Part shown: piece by piece, positions 8,673-16,122 of the stretch
Layout: each line of letters opens with the position of its first letter
Numbering within the stretch: position 1 is the first letter of the stretch
Source of the DNA: Flavobacterium enshiense DK69
GTDB lineage: Bacteria; Bacteroidota; Bacteroidia; Flavobacteriales; Flavobacteriaceae
Length of the DNA: 64,000 nucleotides
NCBI RefSeq assembly: GCF_000498495.1
Contig: NZ_AVCS01000009.1
Coordinates: 186,001-250,000, forward strand
Reading direction: 5' to 3'
The notes under the pieces: generated by a model
What the model was told of the DNA's origin: nothing
What the model saw: the letters and a program-made list of their open reading frames with translations, nothing else
Databases searched by the model: none
Translations under genes and position numbers: made by a program

Positions 8673-9905
8673 TTACGGAAGAATATGTTTCAGAATCGTA
8701 TTTGTTGCGCCTTTATTCATCTGAACAAAAGTCGAGCAGACATGTCCTTTTTCGTAGCGTTCGTCTTCATTTTGCACTAGTAAGTCAAAAGCCTGATTCA
8801 GTTCGCTTTGGTTGGTGATTGAAATACAGCCTTCAATATTTACCAAAGCCGTGGCTTCTGCAAAATGGGAATAATTTGGTCCAATCACAATCGGGATTCC
8901 GAAAGTTGCCGGCTCTAAAATGTTGTGTACGCCCGGGTTTCCGAAGCCTCCGCCCACATAGGCGATGTCAGCATAACTGTAAATTTTGGTCAAAATACCG
9001 ATAGTGTCAATGATGAAAACCTGATATTCGGCAAGATTCTGACTGTCTTTTTCCGAAAATAAAACCGTTTTTTTGGCGATTTGCGATTTAAGATTGGCAA
9101 TCTGCTCTGCTTTAATATTGTGTGGTGCAATGATGAATTTTACACTGCTATCCGATTGATTGATGTAATTTGTTAATAAAGATTCGTCTTTGGGCCACGA
9201 ACTACCAATAACAATGGTTGTGGAGTCATTTTTGAATTCTTCGATGAAATCCAGTGAATTGTCGCGATCCAAAATGGAAACCACGCGGTCAAAACGGGTG
9301 TCGCCAGATACTTTTATGTTTTGAAAGCCGATACTTTGAAGCAGTTTTTTTGAGCTTTCATTCTGAACAAAAAAGTAGTTAATGTTTTTCAGTGCCTTTC
9401 GGTAAAAACCACCGTACCATTTAAAGAAACTTTGTTTTTCTCTAAAAATCCCCGAAATCAAATAGGTTTTGATATTCTGGTTTTTAAGTTCATTCAGGTA
9501 ATTGGGCCAAAATTCATATTTGATGAAGAAAGCCATTTCCGGACGCGCCAGTTTTAAAAATTCCTTCACATTTTTTTGGGTGTCCAAAGGAAGATAAACG
9601 GTAGCGTGTGCTATATTGTTGTTTTTGCGGACTTCATACCCGGATGGTGAAAAGAACGTTACCAGAATTTTATGGTTTGGGAATTTTTCTTTGATCTGTT
9701 CCATGACCGGAAGTCCCTGTTCGTATTCTCCTAGCGAGGCGGCATGAAACCAGATGGTTTTGTCGGAAGCTGAAATTTTAGAGGATAGCGTATCGAAAAC
9801 TGACTTTCGGCCATCTACAAATAATTTAAGTTTTGAACTGAATAAGGCCGCAATCTGCAACAGAAAACCGGCTATTTGAACCACCAGATTATAGAGGAAA
9901 AACAT
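8673..9905 (-). CDS. waaA: 3-deoxy-D-manno-octulosonic acid (Kdo) transferase
   Basis: The 410-residue protein matches the GT30 Kdo transferase family. HAASLGEYEQG (about 54-64) contains the conserved catalytic Glu, KYEFWPNYL (about 128-136) is the second family motif, and AYVGGGFGNPGVHNILEPA (about 313-331) is the C-terminal nucleotide-sugar-binding motif. The N-terminus (MFFLYNLVVQIAGFLLQIAALF) is a membrane-associating helix. The enzyme adds Kdo to lipid A precursor at the inner face of the cytoplasmic membrane. It opens the waaA-GNAT-DPP11 operon and is divergent from the DegT aminotransferase and galE pair, giving an envelope-polysaccharide neighbourhood. Confidence 0.93.
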   Translation of the reverse strand: MFFLYNLVVQIAGFLLQIAALFSSKLKLFVDGRKSVFDTLSSKISASDKTIWFHAASLGEYEQGLPVMEQIKEKFPNHKILVTFFSPSGYEVRKNNNIAHATVYLPLDTQKNVKEFLKLARPEMAFFIKYEFWPNYLNELKNQNIKTYLISGIFREKQSFFKWYGGFYRKALKNINYFFVQNESSKKLLQSIGFQNIKVSGDTRFDRVVSILDRDNSLDFIEEFKNDSTTIVIGSSWPKDESLLTNYINQSDSSVKFIIAPHNIKAEQIANLKSQIAKKTVLFSEKDSQNLAEYQVFIIDTIGILTKIYSYADIAYVGGGFGNPGVHNILEPATFGIPIVIGPNYSHFAEATALVNIEGCISITNQSELNQAFDLLVQNEDERYEKGHVCSTFVQMNKGATNTILKHILP

Positions 9906-9973
9906 AACTTTTCTTTTGTCGCGCTAAATTACGGTTTCTTTTCGTTATCCATAAATCATTCTGGTTTAATTCG

Positions 9974-9981
9974 TACTTTTG
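9974..9981 (+). promoter_or_regulatory. -7 promoter box for the DegT aminotransferase gene
   Basis: TACTTTTG matches TAnnTTTG, 24 bases before the ATG at 10006. This shows that a TTG at 9979 is not the start codon, since it lies inside the promoter. Confidence 0.65.
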
Positions 9982-10005
9982 CGTGTTTTAAAAATCGTTT
10001 TTCAA

Positions 10006-11136
10006 ATGAGAAAATTACAAATGGTTGACCTGAAAAGTCAATACGAAAAAATAAAAGATACCGTAAACGCTTCTATTCAGGAGGTTTTAGATACTAATAC
10101 TTACATTAACGGACCGCAAGTACAGAAGTTTCAAAAGAGTCTTGAAGATTATTTAGGAGTTAAACATGTGATACCGTGTGCTAATGGTACTGATGCGCTT
10201 CAGATTGCCATGATGGGGTTAGGACTTGAGCCTGGTGATGAGGTAATCACGGCGGATTTTACTTTTGCTGCGACAGTTGAGGTAATCGCTTTGCTGCGCC
10301 TTACACCTGTTTTGGTAGATGTGGAAATGGATAATATGAACATTTCCATTGAAGCCATTAAAAAAGCGATCACTCCAAAAACCAAGGCAATTGTTCCGGT
10401 TCATTTGTTCGGTCGTGCGGCTAATATGGATGCCATAATGGATATTGCCAAAGAACACAATTTATATGTAATCGAAGATAATGCTCAGGCAATCGGTGCT
10501 GATTTTACCGGAAGAGATGGTGCGAAACGAAAAGTGGGAACTATTGGTCACGTAGGGGCGACATCATTCTTTCCTTCTAAAAACTTGGGTTGCTATGGTG
10601 ACGGCGGTGCAATTTTTACCAATGATGATGACTTGGCTCACACACTGCGCGGTATCGTAAATCACGGTATGTACGTTCGTTACCATCATGATGTGGTTGG
10701 TGTGAATTCTCGTTTGGATAGTGTACAGGCAGCAGTTTTGAATGCTAAATTGCCTTTTTTGGATTTGTACAATGAGGCGAGACAAAACGCGGCCCGAAAA
10801 TATTCAAAAGGATTTGAAGGTCATAAAAATATCATTACGCCAGTTATTCCGGATGAATGCGATTGGCATGTTTTCCACCAGTATACGTTACGTATCATTG
10901 ATGCAAATCGTGATGCACTAATGGATCACCTTCAGGCAAAAGGAATTCCTTGTGCCATTTATTACCCGATTCCGTTGCACAGTCAGAAGGCTTATTTGGA
11001 TTCAAGATACAAAGAGGAAGATTTTCCGGTAACAAACCAATTAGTAAAAGAGGTGATATCATTGCCGATGCACACTGAGTTAGATGACGAGCAAATCAGC
11101 TTTATTGTCGATTCAGTTCTTGAATTTTTTAAATAA
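10006..11136 (+). CDS. DegT/DnrJ/EryC1/StrS family sugar aminotransferase
   Basis: The protein of 376 residues is a PLP-dependent aminotransferase of the DegT family. Its opening MRKLQMVDLKSQYEKIK, the motif CANGTDALQIAM, the EDNAQAIGA block that binds the cofactor, and FFPSKNLGCYGDGG with the Schiff-base Lys are all present. These enzymes transaminate keto-sugars bound to UDP or dTDP, for O-antigen, capsule or glycan precursors. It is closest in feel to WbpE/WlbC-type enzymes, but the exact sugar cannot be set. ATG 10006 is chosen over an upstream TTG because of the promoter. galE follows 67 bases downstream with its own promoter box. Confidence 0.9.
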   Translation: MRKLQMVDLKSQYEKIKDTVNASIQEVLDTNTYINGPQVQKFQKSLEDYLGVKHVIPCANGTDALQIAMMGLGLEPGDEVITADFTFAATVEVIALLRLTPVLVDVEMDNMNISIEAIKKAITPKTKAIVPVHLFGRAANMDAIMDIAKEHNLYVIEDNAQAIGADFTGRDGAKRKVGTIGHVGATSFFPSKNLGCYGDGGAIFTNDDDLAHTLRGIVNHGMYVRYHHDVVGVNSRLDSVQAAVLNAKLPFLDLYNEARQNAARKYSKGFEGHKNIITPVIPDECDWHVFHQYTLRIIDANRDALMDHLQAKGIPCAIYYPIPLHSQKAYLDSRYKEEDFPVTNQLVKEVISLPMHTELDDEQISFIVDSVLEFFK

Positions 11137-11150
11137 CAGGTTATAAAGTG

Positions 11151-11158
11151 TATTTTTG
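11151..11158 (+). promoter_or_regulatory. -7 promoter box for galE
   Basis: TATTTTTG matches TAnnTTTG, 45 bases before ATG 11204, suggesting that galE can be transcribed apart from the aminotransferase. Confidence 0.6.
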
Positions 11159-11203
11159 TAACAATGTAATCGATTATTGTTTAAATTCAAAACACTTCAC
11201 GAG

Positions 11204-12235
11204 ATGAAAATATTGGTAACTGGAGGATTGGGTTTTATCGGATCGCATACAGCGGTAGAATTGCAAAATCAAGGTTTTGATGTTGTTATTGTTGATGATT
11301 TATCGAATTCTTCTCTTGATGTTTTAGATGGGATTTCAAGAATTACGGGTAAGACGCCTATTTTTGAGAAATTGGATTTGCGCGAGAAAAATACCGTTCA
11401 GAATTTTTTTAAGCGCCATTCTGATATTTCCGGTGTGATTCATTTTGCTGCGTCAAAAGCAGTAGGGGAAAGTGTTGAAAACCCGTTGATGTATTACGAA
11501 AACAACATCAGCTCACTAGTGTATCTGCTTCAGGAGTTGGAGAAAAAAGGCAATGCTAATTTTATTTTCAGTTCTTCGTGTACAGTTTATGGTCAGGCTG
11601 AAAAAATGCCAATTACCGAAGATGCACCTGTTCAGCAAGCTATCTCGCCTTATGGAAATACGAAGCAAATCGGAGAGGAAATAATTAAAGACGTTGTAAA
11701 AGTGTCCGATATCAATGCTGTTTTACTTCGTTATTTTAATCCGATAGGTGCGCATCCTAGTGCCGAAATTGGTGAGTTGCCAATAGGTGTACCTCAGAAT
11801 TTAGTGCCGTTTATTACACAAACAGGAATTGGATTGCGCCAGGAATTGTCTGTTTTTGGAGATGATTATCCAACACCGGACGGAACCTGCATCCGCGATT
11901 ATATTCATGTGGTTGATTTGGCAAAAGCCCATGTGGTAGCTTTAAGACGTTTGCTTGAAAAGAAAAATGTGGAAAAGACAGAAGTTTTCAATGTAGGAAC
12001 AGGGAAAGGGAGTTCTGTTTTAGAAGTTATTCACGCATTTGAAAAGGTAAGCCAGCAAAAATTACCATATAAGATAGTAGGGAGAAGAGAAGGGGATGTT
12101 ATCTCCGCTTATGCAAATACAGATAAAGCTAATAAGGTTCTGGGATGGAAAGCTGAATCTACCTTAGAAGAGGCATTAAGCAGCGCCTGGAAATGGGAAC
12201 AGAAAATAAGAAAAGCGATAAAAGTAAATAGCTAA
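11204..12235 (+). CDS. galE: UDP-glucose 4-epimerase
   Basis: The 343-residue protein is an extended short-chain dehydrogenase. It has the NAD-binding GGLGFIGSH (7-15), the SSSCTVYGQ block with the catalytic Ser/Thr, YGNTK (the YxxxK catalytic pair, about 149-153), and LRYFNPIGAHPS typical of GalE. It interconverts UDP-glucose and UDP-galactose for surface glycans. I start it at ATG 11204 (MKILVTGG), because the longer frame from 11177 adds an unlikely peptide before the Rossmann strand. A strong terminator follows the stop. With the upstream aminotransferase it forms a sugar-nucleotide pair. Confidence 0.93.
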   Translation: MKILVTGGLGFIGSHTAVELQNQGFDVVIVDDLSNSSLDVLDGISRITGKTPIFEKLDLREKNTVQNFFKRHSDISGVIHFAASKAVGESVENPLMYYENNISSLVYLLQELEKKGNANFIFSSSCTVYGQAEKMPITEDAPVQQAISPYGNTKQIGEEIIKDVVKVSDINAVLLRYFNPIGAHPSAEIGELPIGVPQNLVPFITQTGIGLRQELSVFGDDYPTPDGTCIRDYIHVVDLAKAHVVALRRLLEKKNVEKTEVFNVGTGKGSSVLEVIHAFEKVSQQKLPYKIVGRREGDVISAYANTDKANKVLGWKAESTLEEALSSAWKWEQKIRKAIKVNS

Positions 12236-12240
12236 TAAAT

Positions 12241-12273
12241 AAAAACTCCCAAATCAACGATTTGGGAGTTTTT
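12241..12273. terminator. Rho-independent terminator after galE
   Basis: A 15-base inverted repeat (AAAAACTCCCAAATC at 12241 with its complement at 12259-12273) with a 3-base loop and a T-tail; it works for both directions. Confidence 0.9.
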
Positions 12274-12290
12274 ATTTGTAAAGATTTATT

Positions 12291-12320
12291 TTATAAAAAA
12301 GACCGGATAAACCGGTCTTT
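12291..12320 (-). terminator. Terminator of the second Ala-rich lipoprotein gene
   Basis: AAAGACCGG (12298-12306) and CCGGTCTTT (12312-12320) pair around an ATAAA loop; on the minus strand the stem is followed by a T-run. Confidence 0.8.
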
Positions 12321-12325
12321 AAAAA

Positions 12326-12577
12326 TTACTTTTTAGCATCTTCTTTAACTTCTTTTGCAGCTTCTTCTACTTTTTGAGCACCAGCAGCAGCAGCATCAGC
12401 AGCCTTAACAGTAGCAGTGTCAGCAGCAGCTTCAACAGCAGCAGCAGCAGTATCTACAGTTTCAGTCATTTCTGTTGCAGCAGCATCAGTTGCCTCTTCC
12501 ATTTTCTCTTCAGTTTTTTCTTTACAAGAAACCATCAATGCTCCAACAAAAGCTAAAGCTAAAAGTGTTTTTTTCAT
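12326..12577 (-). CDS. Small Ala/Glu/Lys-rich low-complexity lipoprotein
   Basis: The 83-residue product has the signal MKKTLLALAFVGALMVSC with a lipobox cysteine at residue 18, then KEKTEEKMEEATDAAATE and long Ala-rich helical heptad-like stretches, ending in VKEDAKK. It is a design paralogue of the gene at 5584-5832: the same signal type, C-K-E, an ETVD(S/T)AAAA core, and a low-complexity Ala-rich tail, but Lys/Val-rich instead of Pro-rich. It has its own terminator. A helical, Lpp-like spacer is possible but not shown. Confidence 0.75.
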   Translation of the reverse strand: MKKTLLALAFVGALMVSCKEKTEEKMEEATDAAATEMTETVDTAAAAVEAAADTATVKAADAAAAGAQKVEEAAKEVKEDAKK

Positions 12578-12688
12578 TTTTTAATTTTTAAGAATTAATA
12601 ATTATTTATACTTATGGGTAAAATTAATTTTTTTTTTTAATTAAAAACATTTCGAAGTAAAAATTTTATCCAAATTTTGTTTCTAAAA

Positions 12689-13561
12689 TTAAGCCGAAAT
12701 GGTTTGTGCTTCTTTATTGATTTTGTTAACCAATCCAACCAATACTTTTCCAGGGCCAACTTCTGTAAATGATGTTGCTCCATCGGCAATCATTTGCTGT
12801 ACTGACTGTGTCCATTTTACCGGGGCTGTCAATTGGATAATCAGGTTCTTTTTGATTTCATTCGCATCGGAAACAGCACTTGCCGTTACGTTTTGGTATA
12901 CTGGGCAAACAGGGGTGTTGAATGTTGTAGCTTCGATTGCAGCAGCCAGTTCTTCACGTGCCGGCTCCATCATAGGAGAGTGGAATGCGCCACCAACCGG
13001 TAAGATTAAGGCGCGTTTTGCTCCGGCTTCTTTCATTTTTTCGCAAGCTTCTTCTACTGCTTTCAATTCTCCGGAAATTACCAATTGTCCCGGACAGTTA
13101 TAGTTAGCCGCTACTACGACACCGTCAATAGAAGCACAAATGTCTTCTACAATTTTATCTTCTAGATTTAATACAGCGGCCATAGTAGATGGAGTGATTT
13201 CACAAGCTTTCTGCATCGCTAAAGCACGTTGTGAAACCAGTTTCAATCCGTCTTCAAACGATAAAGTTCCATTGGCAACCAAAGCTGAAAACTCACCTAA
13301 TGAGTGTCCTGCTACCATTTCAGGTTTGAAATCTTCTAACGTTTTCGCTAAAATAACCGAGTGTAAAAATACCGCCGGTTGTGTAACTTTGGTTTCCTTT
13401 AGTTGTTCAGCCGTACCTTCAAACATGATGTCGGTGATGCGGAATCCTAATATTTCGTTGGCTTTTTCGAACAGTTCTTTCGCAACAGCCGAATTTTCAT
13501 ATAAATCTTTGCCCATTCCGGTGAATTGTGCACCCTGACCCGGGAATACATATGCTTTCAT
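12689..13561 (-). CDS. fabD: Malonyl-CoA:ACP transacylase
   Basis: The 290-residue protein is a full-length FabD. MKAYVFPGQGAQ is the classic opening, GHSLGE (85-90) carries the nucleophilic Ser 87, QRALAMQKA supplies the conserved Arg, and GGAFHSPMM gives the catalytic His (about 194). It loads malonyl groups onto acyl carrier protein for fatty acid synthesis in the cytoplasm. It stands alone here, not in a fab cluster. The -7 box TATTTTTG is 26 bases upstream of its ATG. Confidence 0.95.
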   Translation of the reverse strand: MKAYVFPGQGAQFTGMGKDLYENSAVAKELFEKANEILGFRITDIMFEGTAEQLKETKVTQPAVFLHSVILAKTLEDFKPEMVAGHSLGEFSALVANGTLSFEDGLKLVSQRALAMQKACEITPSTMAAVLNLEDKIVEDICASIDGVVVAANYNCPGQLVISGELKAVEEACEKMKEAGAKRALILPVGGAFHSPMMEPAREELAAAIEATTFNTPVCPVYQNVTASAVSDANEIKKNLIIQLTAPVKWTQSVQQMIADGATSFTEVGPGKVLVGLVNKINKEAQTISA

Positions 13562-13586
13562 CTTTTCTTGATTTAGTTTTATGATG

Positions 13587-13594
13587 CAAAAATA
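13587..13594 (-). promoter_or_regulatory. -7 promoter box for fabD
   Basis: On the minus strand it reads TATTTTTG (TAnnTTTG) with a leader of roughly 20 nt. The GC-rich palindromic element at 13622-13705 begins about 28 bases further upstream. Confidence 0.6.
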
Positions 13595-13621
13595 AGGTTT
13601 TTTTTAGAAGCGTAAACATTC

Positions 13622-13705
13622 GGGCATTTTTGGAATCGTCGTTCCCGCTGTCCGCTATATCCCCGCTTTTCGGCGGGGGATGTCACTCCCATCGGGGCTA
13701 TGGAG
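13622..13705 (-). repeat. GC-rich palindromic element, probable Flavobacterium dispersed repeat
   Basis: This 84-base block is far richer in GC than its surroundings. On the minus strand it reads TAGCCCCGAT...GACATCC, then a hairpin CCCCGC-CGAAAA-GCGGGG (13661-13678), then GATATAGCGGACAGCGGGA and GACGATTCC. From memory, elements of the form tagcccNgat...catcc-[variable hairpin]-gatataGNGGAnAGCNGGA are scattered through Flavobacterium genomes, mostly just downstream of genes on the same strand. This one follows the yceI gene and its terminator. Only one copy is in the window, so the dispersed nature is knowledge, not seen here. Confidence 0.6.
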
Positions 13706-13725
13706 AAAGCATCTTTTGTGTCAAT

Positions 13726-13763
13726 AAAAAAAGCCTGCCATTCAAAGTGAACTACAGGCTTTT
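13726..13763 (-). terminator. Terminator after the first yceI gene
   Basis: AAGCCTG (13731-13737) pairs with CAGGCTT (13755-13761); on the minus strand the stem is followed by a run of T. It ends the minus-strand yceI transcript. Confidence 0.8.
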
Positions 13764-13795
13764 CATCATCAATCAAAAAGTTTTCTTCTGAAATA

Positions 13796-14326
13796 TTATT
13801 GTCTTACCAGTTGTATTTCGATGTCGAATTTTACAATGTCACTTAATAAAAAGCCTCCGTTATCCAGTGGTGAGTTCCATTTTAATCCCCAGTCATTTCG
13901 GTCTACTTCTCCGAAAATATTGATGCCTACTTTGGTAGTGCCCCAAGGGTCGGTCATCAGTCCGCTGAATTGGGCTGGTAATTTTACGAATTTCGTAACG
14001 TCCCTGATGGTTAAATCACCGGCTAATTCATAATTTTCATTATCTACCTTGGTGAATGAGGAGACTTTGAAAGTTATTTTTGGATATTTTTCTACATTAA
14101 AGAAATCGGCACTTTTTAAGTGATTGTCACGGTCAGGGCTCCTTGTATCTACCGAACCGGCGTCGACATAGAATTCAATCACCGCTTTGCTGAAATCATC
14201 GTCTTCGGTAATAATGTTTACATCAAAACTGCTAAATCTTCCGGATAAGTTGGTAAACATCATGTGTTTTACCCTAAAGGTCACTTCGGAGTGTATGGGG
14301 TCGATTATCCATTTTGTTGTTGCCAT
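13796..14326 (-). CDS. YceI family protein (copy 1)
   Basis: The 176-residue protein is a YceI-like lipocalin-fold protein: the opening KWIIDPIHSEVTFRVKHMMFTNLSGRF, the DNHLKSADFF block and the final FDIEIQL strand are typical. There is no signal peptide (MATTKW), so it is cytoplasmic, unlike E. coli YceI. The family binds isoprenoid-type lipids and is often stress- or redox-linked. It is clearly paralogous to the adjacent 14529-15059 gene, with the same length, a nearly identical N-terminus and over half the residues shared by eye. Its promoter has a palindromic operator (14391-14404), shared with the neighbouring yceI and pirin genes. Confidence 0.9.
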   Translation of the reverse strand: MATTKWIIDPIHSEVTFRVKHMMFTNLSGRFSSFDVNIITEDDDFSKAVIEFYVDAGSVDTRSPDRDNHLKSADFFNVEKYPKITFKVSSFTKVDNENYELAGDLTIRDVTKFVKLPAQFSGLMTDPWGTTKVGINIFGEVDRNDWGLKWNSPLDNGGFLLSDIVKFDIEIQLVRQ

Positions 14327-14359
14327 GACTTTGATTTTTTAAGTTTTTATCTGGTACTA

Positions 14360-14404
14360 CAAAGGTACTTAAGTATTGATATTCATTTACTTAACCTAGG
14401 TTAA
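14360..14404 (-). promoter_or_regulatory. Promoter with palindromic operator, yceI copy 1
   Basis: On the minus strand a perfect palindrome TTAACCTAGGTTAA (14391-14404), preceded by TTTC, lies 23 bases before a -7 box TACCTTTG (14360-14367). No TTG stands at the -33 position. The palindrome centre falls near -44 of the expected start, the place of a class II Crp/Fnr activator site. Confidence 0.7.
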
Positions 14405-14528
14405 GAAATTCAGTCTCCGTCACAGTTTTTAGTAAGAATGCTGTTGACTGTGGTTTCGACTGAAAACTCCTTCATTACAAAGCAATGGTTTTCTCATCAA
14501 CCAAAACTTGTTTGCCTTGAAAAGCTGT

Positions 14529-15059
14529 TTATTGTTTTACAAACTGTAATTCGATTTCCAATTTTACCTCTTCACCGACTAAAACACCACCTGCTTCCAA
14601 AGCAGAGTTCCAGTTTAACCCCCAGTCTTTTCGGTTGATTTTTCCATTAATGGTAAATCCTGCTTTGGTATTTCCCCAGGGATCGGTCATAAGACCGCTG
14701 AATTCTACAGGAAGTTTTACGAATTTGGTTATACCTCTCAATGACAAATCGCCTGCGATTTCGTAGTTCTCACCACTAGCTTTCGTGAACGATGATGTTT
14801 TAAATGTCATTGTAGGATGGTTTTCTGCATCGAAGAAATCGGGACTTTTTAAGTGGTTGTCACGGTCTGCGTTTCTGGTATCTACCGAGTTGATATCAGC
14901 TGAAAACTCTATTGTCGATTTTGTGAAATCATCTCCTTCGGTAATTATATTCGCATCATAAGTAAGAAATTTTCCGGATACGTTAGTAAACATCATGTGT
15001 TTTACTTTAAATCCTATTTCTGAATGCGTTGGGTCAATTGTCCATTTTGTAGTTGCCAT
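14529..15059 (-). CDS. YceI family protein (copy 2)
   Basis: The 176-residue protein is a tandem paralogue of the preceding YceI gene: KWTIDPTHSEIGFKVKHMMFTNVSGKF at the start, DNHLKSPDFFDAENHPTMTFK in the middle, and a closing LEIELQFVKQ. It lacks a signal peptide. A lipid-binding barrel role is family knowledge. It has its own operator-bearing promoter, so the two copies are separately but similarly controlled. The spacer to copy 1 (14327-14528) holds the copy 1 promoter and no further gene. Confidence 0.9.
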   Translation of the reverse strand: MATTKWTIDPTHSEIGFKVKHMMFTNVSGKFLTYDANIITEGDDFTKSTIEFSADINSVDTRNADRDNHLKSPDFFDAENHPTMTFKTSSFTKASGENYEIAGDLSLRGITKFVKLPVEFSGLMTDPWGNTKAGFTINGKINRKDWGLNWNSALEAGGVLVGEEVKLEIELQFVKQ

Positions 15060-15100
15060 AATTTTATTTTTTTAAATGTTGTTATTGTAATTTGATGAGG

Positions 15101-15145
15101 CAAAATTACGTTGTGATTGTTGTTCAGGTACTTAACCTGGATTAA
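15101..15145 (-). promoter_or_regulatory. Promoter with palindromic operator, yceI copy 2
   Basis: On the minus strand TTAATCCAGGTTAA (15132-15145) lies exactly 23 bases before the -7 box TAATTTTG (15101-15108). There is no -33 TTG. The geometry is identical to that of yceI copy 1. Confidence 0.7.
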
Positions 15146-15156
15146 GAAATTATTTT

Positions 15157-16014
15157 TTAGAATTGCATAGGAACTTCCATAAGTAAAAATTCAGCTTCCG
15201 AATCCGCTTTGATGGAAACTTTGTCAATATCCCAGATACCAAATCCGTCTCTTTTGTTTAATGCCTGTCCGTTTACAGTTATGTCGCCATTCAGCACGAA
15301 AACATACAACCCGTTGCTTTGTTTTTTGAAATGGTAATCAGTTGTAATATCCTTGTCGAATTTCCCTAAGTGAAACCAAGCGTCCTGATGAATCCAAACT
15401 CCCGCATCGTCTGGATTAGGAGAAAGAATTTGTTGCAATTTGTTGTGACGGTCTTCTTGATTAAGTGTAATTTGATCGTATCTTGGTTTTACACCTCTTT
15501 TATTTGGGATTACCCAAATCTGAAGAAATTTCACCTGCTCATCTTGATTCTTGTTGTATTCGCTGTGCTGTACTCCGGTTCCGGCGCTCATCACCTGAAT
15601 GTCACCGTTTTTAATCACGGTTTTATTGCCTATACTGTCCTGATGCTCCAAATCACCTTCCAACGGAATACTGATGATTTCCATATCTTGGTGCGGGTGT
15701 TTTCCGAAGCCCATTCCGGCTGCAACGGTATCGTCGTTCAATACACGAAGGGCTCCAAAATTCATGCGCTCCGGGTTGAAATAATTAGCAAAACTGAAGG
15801 TGTGATAACTTTGCAGCCAACCGTGATTTGCATTTCCTCGTGTATCGGCTTTGTGTAAAATGATGTTTTCCATGATTTTAGAATTGGTGTTTTGAATATG
15901 ATTGAACCCTACAGTTTCTTCTGTGGATTCAGAAGTTTCTTTAGCAAGTGCAGAGCCTGTAATTATCGCTCCGCTGCCTAAAAGTGTTTTTCGGATAAAA
16001 TCTTTTCGGTTCAT
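15157..16014 (-). CDS. Pirin family protein with N-terminal export-like extension
   Basis: The 285-residue protein is a bicupin pirin of the YhhW type. The first cupin carries the metal ligands in GKHPHQDMEI (HxH) and in GVQHSEYN, and the second cupin ends the protein. Family members include quercetin dioxygenases and transcription cofactors. Residues 1-47 precede the normal pirin start (MENIILHKADTRGNANHGW) and begin MNRKDFIRKTLLGSGAIITG, which resembles a Tat signal with R-K in place of R-R. Either the protein is exported or translation starts at the internal Met 48. The long frame begins 20 bases after the -7 box. It lies between yceI copy 2 and the Crp/Fnr gene. Confidence 0.87.
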   Translation of the reverse strand: MNRKDFIRKTLLGSGAIITGSALAKETSESTEETVGFNHIQNTNSKIMENIILHKADTRGNANHGWLQSYHTFSFANYFNPERMNFGALRVLNDDTVAAGMGFGKHPHQDMEIISIPLEGDLEHQDSIGNKTVIKNGDIQVMSAGTGVQHSEYNKNQDEQVKFLQIWVIPNKRGVKPRYDQITLNQEDRHNKLQQILSPNPDDAGVWIHQDAWFHLGKFDKDITTDYHFKKQSNGLYVFVLNGDITVNGQALNKRDGFGIWDIDKVSIKADSEAEFLLMEVPMQF

Positions 16015-16033
16015 AACTTTGATTTTGATAGGA

Positions 16034-16078
16034 CAAAGTTATGTTGTTGATAGGGCTGAAGCCCTTAACCTAGATTAA
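16034..16078 (-). promoter_or_regulatory. Promoter with palindromic operator, pirin gene
   Basis: On the minus strand TTAATCTAGGTTAA (16065-16078) lies exactly 23 bases before the -7 box TAACTTTG (16034-16041), with no -33 TTG. The 23-base spacer also has its own palindrome (AGGGCTGAAGCCCT on plus, 16052-16065), absent from the two yceI promoters. Confidence 0.7.
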
Positions 16079-16122
16079 GAAATGTTTTTTGGAGATGTTG
16101 AGGCTCTAAGGGACTATGATCA

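Noticed and set aside
13579..13776. A 65-codon minus-strand open frame
   Set aside because: It runs through a terminator and the GC-rich palindromic element; the peptide (SPAEKRGYSGQRERRF) is the usual false product of such elements.
14438..14638. Plus-strand frame between the two yceI genes
   Set aside because: It is mostly antisense to yceI copy 2 and has no promoter or family signal.
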